The notes below the pieces were generated by a model that did not search any database, had not been told where the DNA came from, and saw only the letters and a list, made by a program, of their open reading frames with translations. Shown here in pieces: positions 17,655-25,325 of a DNA stretch of 59,458 nucleotides; the first letter of the stretch is position 1, and each line of letters begins with the position of its first letter. A program made the position numbers and the translations under genes. Where the stretch lies: positions 88,164 through 147,621 of the forward strand of contig PLND01000034.1 in NCBI GenBank assembly GCA_003141675.1, written 5' to 3'. The DNA is from Anaerolineae bacterium (GTDB lineage Bacteria; Chloroflexota; Anaerolineae; Anaerolineales; RBG-16-64-43).

Positions 17655-18923
17655 TTATTCCACAGTGAGAAGGTACCCTTGTCCGCGTCGGTTGACGATT
17701 AACTCGCCCATTTTTCCCAGCGCGGCGCGGAGTTTCTTGACCACTCCCCGCGCCCGTTCGGGGTCGAGGATCTGTTCTCCCGGCCAAAGGGAACTTTCGA
17801 TCTCCAGCGGGGTAAGCACGCGCCCCGGACTTTCGAGGAAGATTTTCAGTAGGGAGAATTCCGTGGGAGTCAAGTGAACCGGCTTTCCGCCGGAGGTCGC
17901 CAGGTTGCGGCGAAGGTCGAGTAGAAACGGACCGCCCTGGAGTAAACCGGCCACCTTCTGCTGGCGCACGAACTGCTCCAAGATCGATCCGATATACCGG
18001 CCGTCGCGAACGAGGCCGGCTTCGACCAGCGATTGTGTTCCTGTGCCTTCCAGTGGAAGAGCGGCAAGCGCGTAGCGCTCTTCCCCGCCGAGTTCGTTCC
18101 AATAATATTGGAGGTGGGGTTCAAGGTCGGCCAGCAACCGGCGCTGTATCAGCTCCCATTCGGCGTCGGGAATCTCGCCCTTGCCTGTGGCGGCCTCGAA
18201 CGCCCGGAAGCCCACCACCTGCAGAAAGAGCGGGTGTGTTCCGGAACGCGACAGGATTTGGAGGAGGACCCGGTCGCAAAACGGTTTCCCGGCCTTGCCG
18301 GAAAGCATCGCCAGCAGCCGGCGGGCTTCCGTTTCCTCCATCGGGCCGAGGCTCATCGGCGCGAAAAAATTGAAAAAGGGCGAACTGAGGGTATCCGGAT
18401 TAATCTGGGTGAGCTTCCACAATGGATTCTTGGAGGCGGTGACAAACCGGATCGGATATTGGGCGGCGAGAGCGCGCAACCGGTTGAACATCGGCAGGCC
18501 GAACCGCGGATTGGCTGCGATCAGTTCGAACTCGTCGAAAAGGATTACCAAGTTGCGGCGCCCGCCGGCAAGGTGCCCGCGAAGGAACTCCAGAAAACGG
18601 GGGTAGGGGAGAGAGTCGGTTTCCTCTCCCAGCGGCCGGCAGACCGCCCCATAGAAATCCTCCTCGCCCAGTCCGTCGAGAGCGCCGCCGTCCAGCAGGA
18701 GGAATTCGACGCCCTCCGCCGGGAACGAATGCGCGGCGGCGACTCCGGGATCCTTCACGTGCATGAGCAGCGAAGTCTTCCCGATGCGGCGCGGGCCGGA
18801 TACGGCGACGCTTTGGCCTTTCCGCAATAGGTCGAACAGATACGCCGTCTCGTGCTCGCGCCCAAAGAAAAAAGCCGGATCGGAAACCGGACCGCGGTGG
18901 TAAAAGGGGTTGCTCTCGGGCAT
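17655..18923 (-). CDS. STAND ATPase with C-terminal OmpR-type winged helix
   Basis: A 422-residue predicted transcription regulator. The N-terminal STAND ATPase has an FFGRE element, Walker A GPRRIGKTSLL (~45-55), Walker B LVILFDEFELI (~130) and the family segment SSPFFNFFAPMSLGPMEETEARRLL. The last ~95 residues form an OmpR/PhoB-type winged helix, HLTPTEFSLLKIFLESPGRVL through RGQGYLLTVE. Normally that DNA-binding domain is joined to a phosphorylated receiver; here an ATPase replaces it. I chose the ATG at 18923 because TGC-TACAAT ends 6 nt before it. Directly downstream on the same strand is the sensor-STAND gene, and the two look like a signalling pair (inference). Confidence 0.82.
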   Translation of the reverse strand: MPESNPFYHRGPVSDPAFFFGREHETAYLFDLLRKGQSVAVSGPRRIGKTSLLMHVKDPGVAAAHSFPAEGVEFLLLDGGALDGLGEEDFYGAVCRPLGEETDSLPYPRFLEFLRGHLAGGRRNLVILFDEFELIAANPRFGLPMFNRLRALAAQYPIRFVTASKNPLWKLTQINPDTLSSPFFNFFAPMSLGPMEETEARRLLAMLSGKAGKPFCDRVLLQILSRSGTHPLFLQVVGFRAFEAATGKGEIPDAEWELIQRRLLADLEPHLQYYWNELGGEERYALAALPLEGTGTQSLVEAGLVRDGRYIGSILEQFVRQQKVAGLLQGGPFLLDLRRNLATSGGKPVHLTPTEFSLLKIFLESPGRVLTPLEIESSLWPGEQILDPERARGVVKKLRAALGKMGELIVNRRGQGYLLTVE

Positions 18924-18929
18924 GCGGCG

Positions 18930-18938
18930 ATTGTAGCA
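18930..18938 (-). promoter_or_regulatory. Extended -10 of STAND-winged-helix gene
   Basis: TGC-TACAAT on the minus strand (18938-18930) ends 6 nt before the ATG at 18923. No ribosome binding site is present, so the transcript is probably leaderless. Confidence 0.55.
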
Positions 18939-19012
18939 TGGGGCCCGCCGCCCGCCGCGCGGCTCGGAACGCGAGGCGATGATCCCAGATGACTGGCGCC
19001 GCGCTCGTTGTC

Positions 19013-19352
19013 TGGTCATTCCGAGGTGCTCTCAAGCCCCAAGGAATCGGTAATGCGAACTTGTCGTGTCATTCCGAGGGGCTTTCAGGCCCCGTGGAAT
19101 CGGTAATGAGATAATGGAGAAACACACTCCGTATACCAAGTCCGCGATTCCTCACCCCGCAAAGCGGGGTTCGGAATGACTCCTGCGGATTGAGTCCGCG
19201 ATTCCTCACCCCCGAAGATCACGGGGGGTTCCCCCGCTCTACGAGGGCAGGCGGAATGACATCTGCAGACCCCGAGTCCATGATTCCTCACTCCGCTTCC
19301 CCCGCTCCGCGAGGGCAAGCGCGAGGGCATACGCGAGGGCAGACGGAATGAC
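19013..19352. repeat. Array of GTCATTCCGA...GAATCG palindromic repeats
   Basis: Five diverged units fill the gap before the aromatic operon: two direct (starting near 19016 and 19070) and three inverted (ending GGAATGAC near 19181, 19260 and 19352). Each has a conserved GTCATTCCGA end and a (G)GAATCGCGGA-like other end around a variable GC-rich palindrome. No gene is present between 18939 and 19431; short open frames here are repeat translations. Similar units lie at 21905-22134. Confidence 0.75.
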
Positions 19353-19431
19353 ATCCGGTGCGAGGATATGGAGAAATTTGCTCGGCTGACTTCATAGGCG
19401 GGAGGTTACACCGGGGCGGCAAGTACCGGGC

Positions 19432-19460
19432 TTGACCGATCTTTGCAGTTATGCTAATAT
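19432..19460 (+). promoter_or_regulatory. Promoter of aromatic operon
   Basis: TTGACC (19432-19437), a 17-nt spacer, and TAATAT (19455-19460) with the extended element TGC directly before it. Transcription should start near 19467, only about 3 nt before the leader-gene ATG at 19470. Confidence 0.85.
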
Positions 19461-19469
19461 CGCCCCACG

Positions 19470-19541
19470 ATGAAAGGTTATTGGTCCTTCTTTTACGCGT
19501 ATTTTTACGGCGCCCCAAAGGCAGCCGTCGCTTCGCGTTAA
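19470..19541 (+). CDS. Aromatic-amino-acid leader peptide (attenuator)
   Basis: A 23-codon gene, ATG 19470 to TAA 19539-19541. Codons 4-13 read YWSFFYAYFY: four Tyr, three Phe and one Trp in ten consecutive positions, covering all three aromatic end products. In coding DNA such a run is wildly improbable by chance. Known leader peptides (PheL, TrpL, HisL) work the same way: ribosome stalling at scarce charged tRNA decides between an antiterminator and a terminator. The gene begins ~3 nt from the predicted transcript start and has no ribosome binding site, so it would be translated from a leaderless mRNA. Its last codons overlap the antiterminator arm. It precedes the aroH-pheA fusion by 100 nt. 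Confidence 0.88.
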   Translation: MKGYWSFFYAYFYGAPKAAVASR

Positions 19542-19603
19542 GAAGGGTTAGAAAGTTCCGAGAGAGGAACCCACCGCGAGGCCAAACGGCCTCGCGGTTT
19601 TTT
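19507..19603 (+). promoter_or_regulatory. Transcription attenuator: pause hairpin, antiterminator, terminator
   Basis: Three mutually constrained structures are visible. First, a pause hairpin: 19507-19514 pairs with 19520-19528 (one bulged A, loop CCAAA), just after the aromatic codons. Second, an antiterminator: GCTTCGCG (19530-19537, inside the leader gene's last codons) can pair over 8 bp with CGCGAGGC (19575-19582). Third, the terminator, which needs the same 19575-19582 segment. A ribosome stalled on the Tyr/Trp/Phe codons leaves 19530-19537 free and blocks termination. A ribosome at the stop codon covers it and allows termination. A small GTTCC/GGAAC hairpin (19555-19570) lies between the arms. 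Confidence 0.82.
19573..19603 (+). terminator. Attenuator terminator hairpin
   Basis: A perfect 11-bp stem (19573-19583 with 19588-19598), AAAC loop and six consecutive T (19598-19603). It lies 38 nt before the aroH-pheA ATG, inside the operon leader, so it must be conditionally bypassed. Confidence 0.92.
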
Positions 19604-19641
19604 ATTCCCGCCAGAGGCGGGATACCGGAGGAGGAAACATC

Positions 19642-20877
19642 ATGCCCGTTCGAGGAATTCGCGGCGCCACGACATCGCCCAATAATTCGGCAGAGCATGT
19701 GCTCGCGCGGACCCGGGAACTGTTGATGGAGATACACAAACGCAACGGGTTTGAACCGGCCGATCTGGCGGCGATTTTATTTACCACGACGATCGACCTG
19801 GACGCGGCCTATCCTGCAACAGCCGCTCGGGAATTGGGGTGGCGCGATACGGCGACGCTCTGCTCGCATGAGATCGACGTTCCCGGCGGACTGCCGCGCT
19901 GCATCCGCGTACTGATCCTATGGAACACCGAACGTCCGGTCACGGAAATCCATCACGTGTACCTGTATGAGGCGGAATCACTCCGCCCGGACCGGGCGGA
20001 GCTGCAACCGGCTAAACAGCACCCGGCGCGGGTCTATTCGCTGCCGGCCTCGATTGCCTTTCAAGGGGAACACGGCGCTTTTTCCGAAGAGGCGCTTCTG
20101 ATGGGGTTGAGCGGCGAGATTGATCGTATTCCCTGCCGGACCTTCGCGGAAATTTTCCTGGCGGTATCCTCCGGCAGGGCGGAAGCCGGATTGCTTCCGG
20201 TGGAAAATTCCACTACCGGATCGATCCACACCTCATACGACCTGCTGCTGGAAAACGACCTGCACGTCGTCGGAGAGTTCATACTTCCGGTTCGCCATTG
20301 TGCGATGCTGCCTCCGGGGGTGGAAGTGGAATCGGTGCGCCAGGTGATCAGCCAAACCCAAGCGCTGGAACAGTGCTCGCACTGGATCGCATCCCAGAAC
20401 TGGGAGCCGGTACCGGTGCACGACACCGCGGGGGCAGCCAGAATCCTGGCGCAGGAGAAACGCCCGGATCGCGCGGCGATCGCCAGCGAAACGGCCGCCC
20501 GCCTGTACGGGTTGAATATTATCGCCCGGTCCATCCAGGACGTGCAGGCGAACTACACCCGCTTCCTGCTGCTGTCCAAAGAAAGTGCACCGATCGCAAA
20601 ACCCGCCAAAACCTCCCTGATCTTTGCCACGCGTCACAAACCCGGCGCATTGCATTCCTGCCTGGACGAGTTGGCCAAACGCGGCATAAACCTGACTAAG
20701 ATCGAATCCCGTCCGGATCGCAAGAAGCCGTGGCATTATCTGTTCTATCTGGATTTCGAAGGGGATGCAGCCGAACCGAAGGTGGTCGAGGCGCTTGAAG
20801 CGCTGGCCACCCACACCGATTTCTTACGCCGGTTGGGATCGTATCCCACCCGGACACTTGGAGAGGGAGAGGAGTAG
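19642..20877 (+). CDS. pheA: Fused AroH-type chorismate mutase / prephenate dehydratase
   Basis: A 411-residue bifunctional enzyme taking chorismate to phenylpyruvate. Residues 1-~120 are an AroH-class (trimeric, Bacillus-type) chorismate mutase: VRGIRGATT with catalytic Arg7, [14 protein letters not shown] with the second Arg, and [14 protein letters not shown] with the Tyr. Residues ~135-310 are prephenate dehydratase ([32 protein letters not shown]). Residues ~325-400 are an ACT domain with [24 protein letters not shown], the Phe-binding feedback site. Proteobacterial P-proteins use the unrelated AroQ mutase instead. A GGAGGAGG ribosome binding site precedes the ATG. It is the first structural gene after the attenuator, and aroF follows 2 nt later. 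Confidence 0.92.
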   Translation: MPVRGIRGATTSPNNSAEHVLARTRELLMEIHKRNGFEPADLAAILFTTTIDLDAAYPATAARELGWRDTATLCSHEIDVPGGLPRCIRVLILWNTERPVTEIHHVYLYEAESLRPDRAELQPAKQHPARVYSLPASIAFQGEHGAFSEEALLMGLSGEIDRIPCRTFAEIFLAVSSGRAEAGLLPVENSTTGSIHTSYDLLLENDLHVVGEFILPVRHCAMLPPGVEVESVRQVISQTQALEQCSHWIASQNWEPVPVHDTAGAARILAQEKRPDRAAIASETAARLYGLNIIARSIQDVQANYTRFLLLSKESAPIAKPAKTSLIFATRHKPGALHSCLDELAKRGINLTKIESRPDRKKPWHYLFYLDFEGDAAEPKVVEALEALATHTDFLRRLGSYPTRTLGEGEE

Positions 20878-20879
20878 CC

Positions 20880-21890
20880 ATGGTCATCGTCATGCAGGAT
20901 CACGCCAATCAAGAGGATATTGAAGAAGCGATCCATCAGGTAAAGGCCATGGGGTACGGGGTGAATCTCTCCCAGGGGGATGAGCGGACCGTCATCGGGA
21001 TTCTGGGTGACGAGCGTGCGCTGGATTGGGAGCATTTGGAGCTCCTGCCGGGCGTGGAACATGTCGTTCGCATCCTCAAACCCTACAAGCTGGCTTCGCG
21101 CGAATCGCGCCCGGAAAGAACCATCGTGCGGATCGGCTCGGTCGCGATCGGCGGAAACGAGATCGTTATCATCGCCGGTCCCTGCGCGGTCGAAAGTCGG
21201 GAACAGATCCTCGAAACGGCCAAGGCCGTAAAGAAGGCGGGCGCGCACATGTTGCGCGGCGGTGCGTTCAAGCCGAGATCCTCCCCGTATGCATTCCAGG
21301 GAATGGCCGAGGAAGGTTTAAAGTTGCTGGCCGAGGCGCGCGAGGCGACCGGATTACCGGTGGTCACCGAGGTCATGGCTCCCGACCAGTTGGAGATGGT
21401 GATCCAATACTCCGACATGCTCCAGATCGGGGCGCGCAACATGCAGAATTATCCGCTCCTGCAGGCGGCGGGGAAAAGCGGCCATCCGGTTCTCCTCAAG
21501 CGGGGCAACAGCGCCACGGTCGAGGAATGGCTTATGGCCGCCGAGTACCTTCTATCCAACGGGAATACTCGCGTCGTGCTTTGCGAACGCGGGATCCGCA
21601 CCTTCGAGACCGCAACGCGCAATACCACCGATATTAATGCGATCCCGGTGGTCAAACATCTCTCGCATTTGCCGGTTCTGGTCGATCCGAGCCATTCCAC
21701 CGGGAGGGACGAATATATAGAATCGATCTCGCGGGCAGCTATTGCAGCGGGTGCCGATGGGCTGATTGTGGAAGTGCATCCTCATCCGGAAGCGGCGCTT
21801 TCCGACGGGCCGCAAAGCCTCACGCCGGACGCTTTCAGCGAGGTGGTGAACCAGGTAAGGCGGATCGCCGCCGTAATCGGCCGAAGCTGA
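20880..21890 (+). CDS. aroF: DAHP synthase, Thermotoga type
   Basis: A 336-residue 3-deoxy-7-phosphoheptulonate synthase, the first step of the shikimate pathway (PEP + erythrose 4-phosphate). Residues 1-~70 form a ferredoxin-like (ACT-like) regulatory domain and the rest is the class I-beta TIM barrel: [58 protein letters not shown] and [13 protein letters not shown]. Order and spacing match the Thermotoga maritima enzyme, which is inhibited by Tyr and Phe through its N-terminal domain. A GAGAGGAG site precedes the ATG. With pheA it forms the attenuator-proximal pair. Confidence 0.95.
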   Translation: MVIVMQDHANQEDIEEAIHQVKAMGYGVNLSQGDERTVIGILGDERALDWEHLELLPGVEHVVRILKPYKLASRESRPERTIVRIGSVAIGGNEIVIIAGPCAVESREQILETAKAVKKAGAHMLRGGAFKPRSSPYAFQGMAEEGLKLLAEAREATGLPVVTEVMAPDQLEMVIQYSDMLQIGARNMQNYPLLQAAGKSGHPVLLKRGNSATVEEWLMAAEYLLSNGNTRVVLCERGIRTFETATRNTTDINAIPVVKHLSHLPVLVDPSHSTGRDEYIESISRAAIAAGADGLIVEVHPHPEAALSDGPQSLTPDAFSEVVNQVRRIAAVIGRS

Positions 21891-21904
21891 TTCAGACTGC
21901 TTAT

Positions 21905-22134
21905 GTCATTTCGAACCCCCGTGACCTTCGGGGGTGAAGAATCGCGGACTCGTATTTGATGTGTCATTCCGAACCCCAGTGACTTTCGGGGGTGAGGAAT
22001 CGCGGAATTAGTTTATGGAGCGCATTTCTCCTTCATCGTGTCACCGATTCCTCCCTTCGCTGCGCTCAGCCCCGCCCCGGCTTCGCCGGGCGAGGCCGGG
22101 GAGCAGGCGAGGTCTAAAGGCCTCTCGGAATGAC
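21905..22134. repeat. Three GTCATT(C/T)CGA palindromic repeats
   Basis: Two direct units (21905-21951 and 21962-22008) each contain a palindromic core (CCCCCGTGACCTTCGGGGG in the first). An inverted, longer third unit ends GGAATGAC at 22134 and contains the CCCGGCTTCGCCGGG hairpin. They lie between aroF and tyrA in the operon. The hairpins could affect read-through or mRNA stability. A TAAAAT box (22202-22207) downstream may give tyrA its own weak promoter. Confidence 0.7.
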
Positions 22135-22272
22135 ATAATAAGTGTGGGCCACCGGACCCTCCTTCGAAAACCTCTTCTATACGGCCGGCTTTCGAATGGC
22201 GTAAAATCCACTGTTGCGGAGAATTCATTATTCCAATCCAAAGGAAACTTGAGAGGCACGGGAAAGGGAGTC

Positions 22273-23169
22273 ATGCCGCAGGATAAAGAACTTCCTTTTA
22301 CGCTTGACCAAGCCATTATTGGAGTTGTGGGCTTGGGTCTGATGGGTGGGTCGCTCGCGCTCGCATTAACCGGAAAATGCCGTTGGAGAATCGGACTGGA
22401 TTCCGATCCGGTGGCGGAAAAGGCGGCGCTAAAGAAAAAAGCCGTCGATGAATTGGCACCCCACCTCCCAGGCTTGGTCGAAAAAGCCGATCTGATTGTC
22501 CTTGCCGCTCCGGTGCGGACGATCCTGGCGTTATTAAGGGAACTGGCCAATATTCACCCTCTTACCAACGGAGTGCGCGTAGTCATCGATATTGGGTCAA
22601 CCAAGAGCGATATTGTGAAGGCGATGGAGGGTTTGGGGACTGGTTATGCCCCGATTGGAGGACATCCGATCTGCGGACGCGAGGTGCAAGGGATCGGCTT
22701 TGCGGATCCACTGCTTTACAAGGATGCGCCTTTTGTTTTAACTCCAATCCCCAATGGTTCGTCGCGGGCGCTTGCGGGTGGTCGCAGCCTGGTCGCGACG
22801 CTGGGTGCACGCCCCGTTGAACTAAGCGCGGCCGAGCACGACAACCTCGTTGCCAGCACAAGCCATCTTCCGCATCTGGTAGCGGTGGCCCTGGCGCAAA
22901 CCGCAAGCCGGCTGCCGTCGGCCGCGGCGCTCGTTGGACCGGGTTTCCGGGATACGACGCGCCTGGCGGCCTCGAATTTAGAAATGATGACAGACATCCT
23001 GCTCACCAACCGCGAGCATGTGCTCGAGGCGCTCGAGGAATACATCGCCCGGCTGGAGGCGCTCACCCAGCGGATTCGCGAAGGCGACGAAGCGGGCTTG
23101 AAACTTTTGCTGGCCGAAGGCCGCCGGGGAAGGCAGGAGCTGCTGGAATTGTCCAAAGGCGAAAAGTGA
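22273..23169 (+). CDS. tyrA: Prephenate/arogenate dehydrogenase
   Basis: A 298-residue NAD(P)-dependent dehydrogenase of the tyrosine branch. The dinucleotide motif is GVVGLGLMGGSLA (about 16-28). Further landmarks are DIGSTKSDIV, GGHPICGREVQGI and the catalytic-His region SHLPHLVAVALA. There is no fused ACT or mutase domain. I chose the ATG at 22273 because an AAGGGAG site lies just upstream; the frame stays open further upstream only through repeat DNA. Its stop overlaps the aroA GTG by 4 nt (GTGA). Whether it prefers prephenate or arogenate cannot be read from the sequence alone. Confidence 0.92.
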   Translation: MPQDKELPFTLDQAIIGVVGLGLMGGSLALALTGKCRWRIGLDSDPVAEKAALKKKAVDELAPHLPGLVEKADLIVLAAPVRTILALLRELANIHPLTNGVRVVIDIGSTKSDIVKAMEGLGTGYAPIGGHPICGREVQGIGFADPLLYKDAPFVLTPIPNGSSRALAGGRSLVATLGARPVELSAAEHDNLVASTSHLPHLVAVALAQTASRLPSAAALVGPGFRDTTRLAASNLEMMTDILLTNREHVLEALEEYIARLEALTQRIREGDEAGLKLLLAEGRRGRQELLELSKGEK

Positions 23170-24485
23170 GACTCGTTTCCCGAAATACTAGCGCTTTGCA
23201 TGGATCCGTCCGCCTTCCAGGGGATAAATCCATCTCCCATCGAGCAGCAATCCTGGCCGCGACGGCCGACGGTCGCAGCCGCATCGACGGGTTTCTCCGC
23301 GCCGGGGTCACCCAGGTCATGCTGGATTCGCTGGCCGCCGCAGGAGTGGAATGGAGTTGGGAAAAAGAAACCCTCGTGGTGGAGGGAAACGGCCGGAGCG
23401 GGTTTCAAACCGGGCCGCAGCCACTGTATTGCGGCAACTCGGCGACCACCTTTCGATTGCTCAGCGGAATGCTGGCCGGTCGCCCGGAGTGGCGGTCGGA
23501 CGCGGCCGGCGGCGAATTCATCCTGGACGGATCCGATCAATTGCGCCGTCGGCCAATGCTCCGCGTGATCGAACCGCTCCGGGCGATGGGCGCCGTCATC
23601 CGTTCCATGCAGCAGCCGGATTGTCCGCCGCTGGGAATTACACCATCGGAAATATCAGGGATCGAGTATTCCATGCCGGTCGCATCCGCCCAGGTGAAAT
23701 CCGCCATCCTGCTGGCGGGGCTTGCCGCTTCCGGATCGACGCTGGTGCAGGAACCTTCTCCCTCGCGCGATCATACCGAGCGGCTTCTACGCGCCCTGGG
23801 GGTCCGATTGGACGAGGCGCCTTGCCGCGTGCGAGTGTTCCCGATCGGACGGCCGCTTCCACCGCTGGAGATCCGCATCGCCGGGGATTTTTCCTCAGCG
23901 GCGTTCCCTCTGGTGGCGGCGTTGATCGTCCCTGGATCGGAGATCATACTGCGAGACGTCGGGTTGAACCCACGGCGGACGGGCCTGCTTGCGGTTTTGC
24001 GCCGAATGGGCGCCGACGTCGCGGAGATCGACCGATCGGAAACGGCCGGTGAACCGCGGGGCGATCTGAGAGTGCGTGCGGGTCCTCTATCCTCCACCGT
24101 TGTGGAGGGTACCGAGGTTGTGGATATGATCGACGAATTCCCGGTATTCGCGGTCGCGGCGATTCGCGCCGAAGGGATCACCATCATTCAAAACGCCGCG
24201 GAACTTCGAAATAAGGAATCCGACCGGATCTCGATGCTGGCCGCTGAACTGCGCAAGATTGGGGTTGCGGTAGAGGAAACGCCCGACGGATTTTCCATCG
24301 AGGGTCCTGTGGAAATCCGCGGAGGGTCCGTGAATTCCCACGGGGATCACCGTCTGGCGATGGCCATGGCTGTGGCCGGACTGGTTTCGAAAACCCCGCT
24401 TGAGATCGAAGGCGCCGAGTGCGTTTCGGAATCATTTCCGAATTTTGCGAGTCTGATGAATTCCCTGGGAGCGCAGATGGCATGA
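23166..24485 (+). CDS. aroA: EPSP synthase with Ala at the glyphosate-site Gly
   Basis: A 439-residue 5-enolpyruvylshikimate-3-phosphate synthase. The family landmarks LPGDKSISHRA, SAQVKSAILLAG, RDHTERLLRALG and the KESDR motif (ELRNKESDRISM) are present. It starts at GTG 23166, overlapping tyrA. The active-site loop reads YCGNSATTFRLLSGM. At the position of E. coli Gly96 it has Ala, as in the class II CP4 enzyme, and at the position of Pro101 it has Leu. In characterised enzymes an Ala at this Gly weakens glyphosate binding, so this enzyme may be naturally glyphosate-insensitive (inference). Its stop overlaps aroE by 4 nt. Confidence 0.94.
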   Translation: MRLVSRNTSALHGSVRLPGDKSISHRAAILAATADGRSRIDGFLRAGVTQVMLDSLAAAGVEWSWEKETLVVEGNGRSGFQTGPQPLYCGNSATTFRLLSGMLAGRPEWRSDAAGGEFILDGSDQLRRRPMLRVIEPLRAMGAVIRSMQQPDCPPLGITPSEISGIEYSMPVASAQVKSAILLAGLAASGSTLVQEPSPSRDHTERLLRALGVRLDEAPCRVRVFPIGRPLPPLEIRIAGDFSSAAFPLVAALIVPGSEIILRDVGLNPRRTGLLAVLRRMGADVAEIDRSETAGEPRGDLRVRAGPLSSTVVEGTEVVDMIDEFPVFAVAAIRAEGITIIQNAAELRNKESDRISMLAAELRKIGVAVEETPDGFSIEGPVEIRGGSVNSHGDHRLAMAMAVAGLVSKTPLEIEGAECVSESFPNFASLMNSLGAQMA

Positions 24486-25312
24486 AAACGGTTTTGATCG
24501 GTTGGCCCCTGGCTCACAGCATTTCCCCCGCGATGCACAATGCGGCCTTCCATGTGCTGGGAATGCCGGGCGAATATTCGCTGCTTCCGGTCGAGCGGGA
24601 GGAAAACCTCCGCGGGGTATTGGCGCGTTTGAAATCCGACCCGGATTGGAAAGGCGCAAACGTGACCGTTCCATACAAAGAAAAGATCATCACGCATCTT
24701 CGGAAACTGGAAGGCGCGGCCGCGCGTTTGAAGGCCGTGAACACCATCGCACGAAAGGGGAAGGAGCTGATCGGGCATAATACCGACATGCCCGGCTTTC
24801 TGGCCGATCTGGATCGCAACGGATTCGATTTCCGCGGGAGGAATGTCGTCGTAATCGGTTCCGGAGGGGCGGCGCGGGCGGTCGTGCGGGGCTTGGTCGA
24901 AAGTCTGTGCCGGATCTCTCTGATCGCGGTCATCCTCGAGCAGGCCGAAACCCTGGCGCGCGACCTTGGAGACGGGCGGGTGGAAGTAATCTCCTGGAGC
25001 GAGCCATCGCTTACCGATCGGACCCGGTCCGCGAGCCTTGTTGTAAACACATCGCCGGTCGGAATGTGGCCGAGCATCGAAGCATCTCCCTGGCCGGAAA
25101 GCGTTCCATTCCCGGAAAAAGCCGGCATATATGATGTTGTCTATAACCCAATCGAAACCCGGTTCCTGCGGGATGCAAAGTCGCGCGGATTGAAAGCCGT
25201 AGGAGGACTGGGGATGCTGGTTGAGCAGGGTGCACTTGCGTTTGAACTTTGGACCGGCGTGCATGCGCCGCGCGATGTGATGCTGCAGGCAGCCCAGGCG
25301 GCGCTTGGATAG
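24482..25312 (+). CDS. aroE: Shikimate dehydrogenase
   Basis: A 276-residue NADP-dependent enzyme reducing 3-dehydroshikimate to shikimate. GWPLAHSISPAMHNAAF binds shikimate, NVTVPYKEKI contains the catalytic Lys and GHNTDMPGF the catalytic Asp. The dinucleotide-binding loop is VVIGSGGAARAVVRGL (family GAGGAARA, here GSGGAARA). The ATG lies in the ATGA overlap with aroA. The C-terminus has the usual GLGMLVEQGALAFELWTG. Its length is normal. Confidence 0.94.
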   Translation: MKTVLIGWPLAHSISPAMHNAAFHVLGMPGEYSLLPVEREENLRGVLARLKSDPDWKGANVTVPYKEKIITHLRKLEGAAARLKAVNTIARKGKELIGHNTDMPGFLADLDRNGFDFRGRNVVVIGSGGAARAVVRGLVESLCRISLIAVILEQAETLARDLGDGRVEVISWSEPSLTDRTRSASLVVNTSPVGMWPSIEASPWPESVPFPEKAGIYDVVYNPIETRFLRDAKSRGLKAVGGLGMLVEQGALAFELWTGVHAPRDVMLQAAQAALG

Positions 25313-25325
25313 ATAGGGAGGCGGC

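Noticed and set aside
16327-18102. A 591-residue minus-strand frame overlapping the sensor-STAND gene
   Set aside because: It is a shifted frame of real genes with low-complexity Arg/Pro/Gly composition.
19013-19352. A CRISPR array
   Set aside because: Units are palindromic, unevenly spaced, diverged and in both orientations, with no regular spacers and no cas genes.
19541-19603. T-box riboswitch upstream of pheA
   Set aside because: No T-box consensus (AGGGTGGNACCGCG) or specifier stem is visible; GGAACCCACCGCG resembles it slightly, but the coding run and antiterminator pairing explain the region better.
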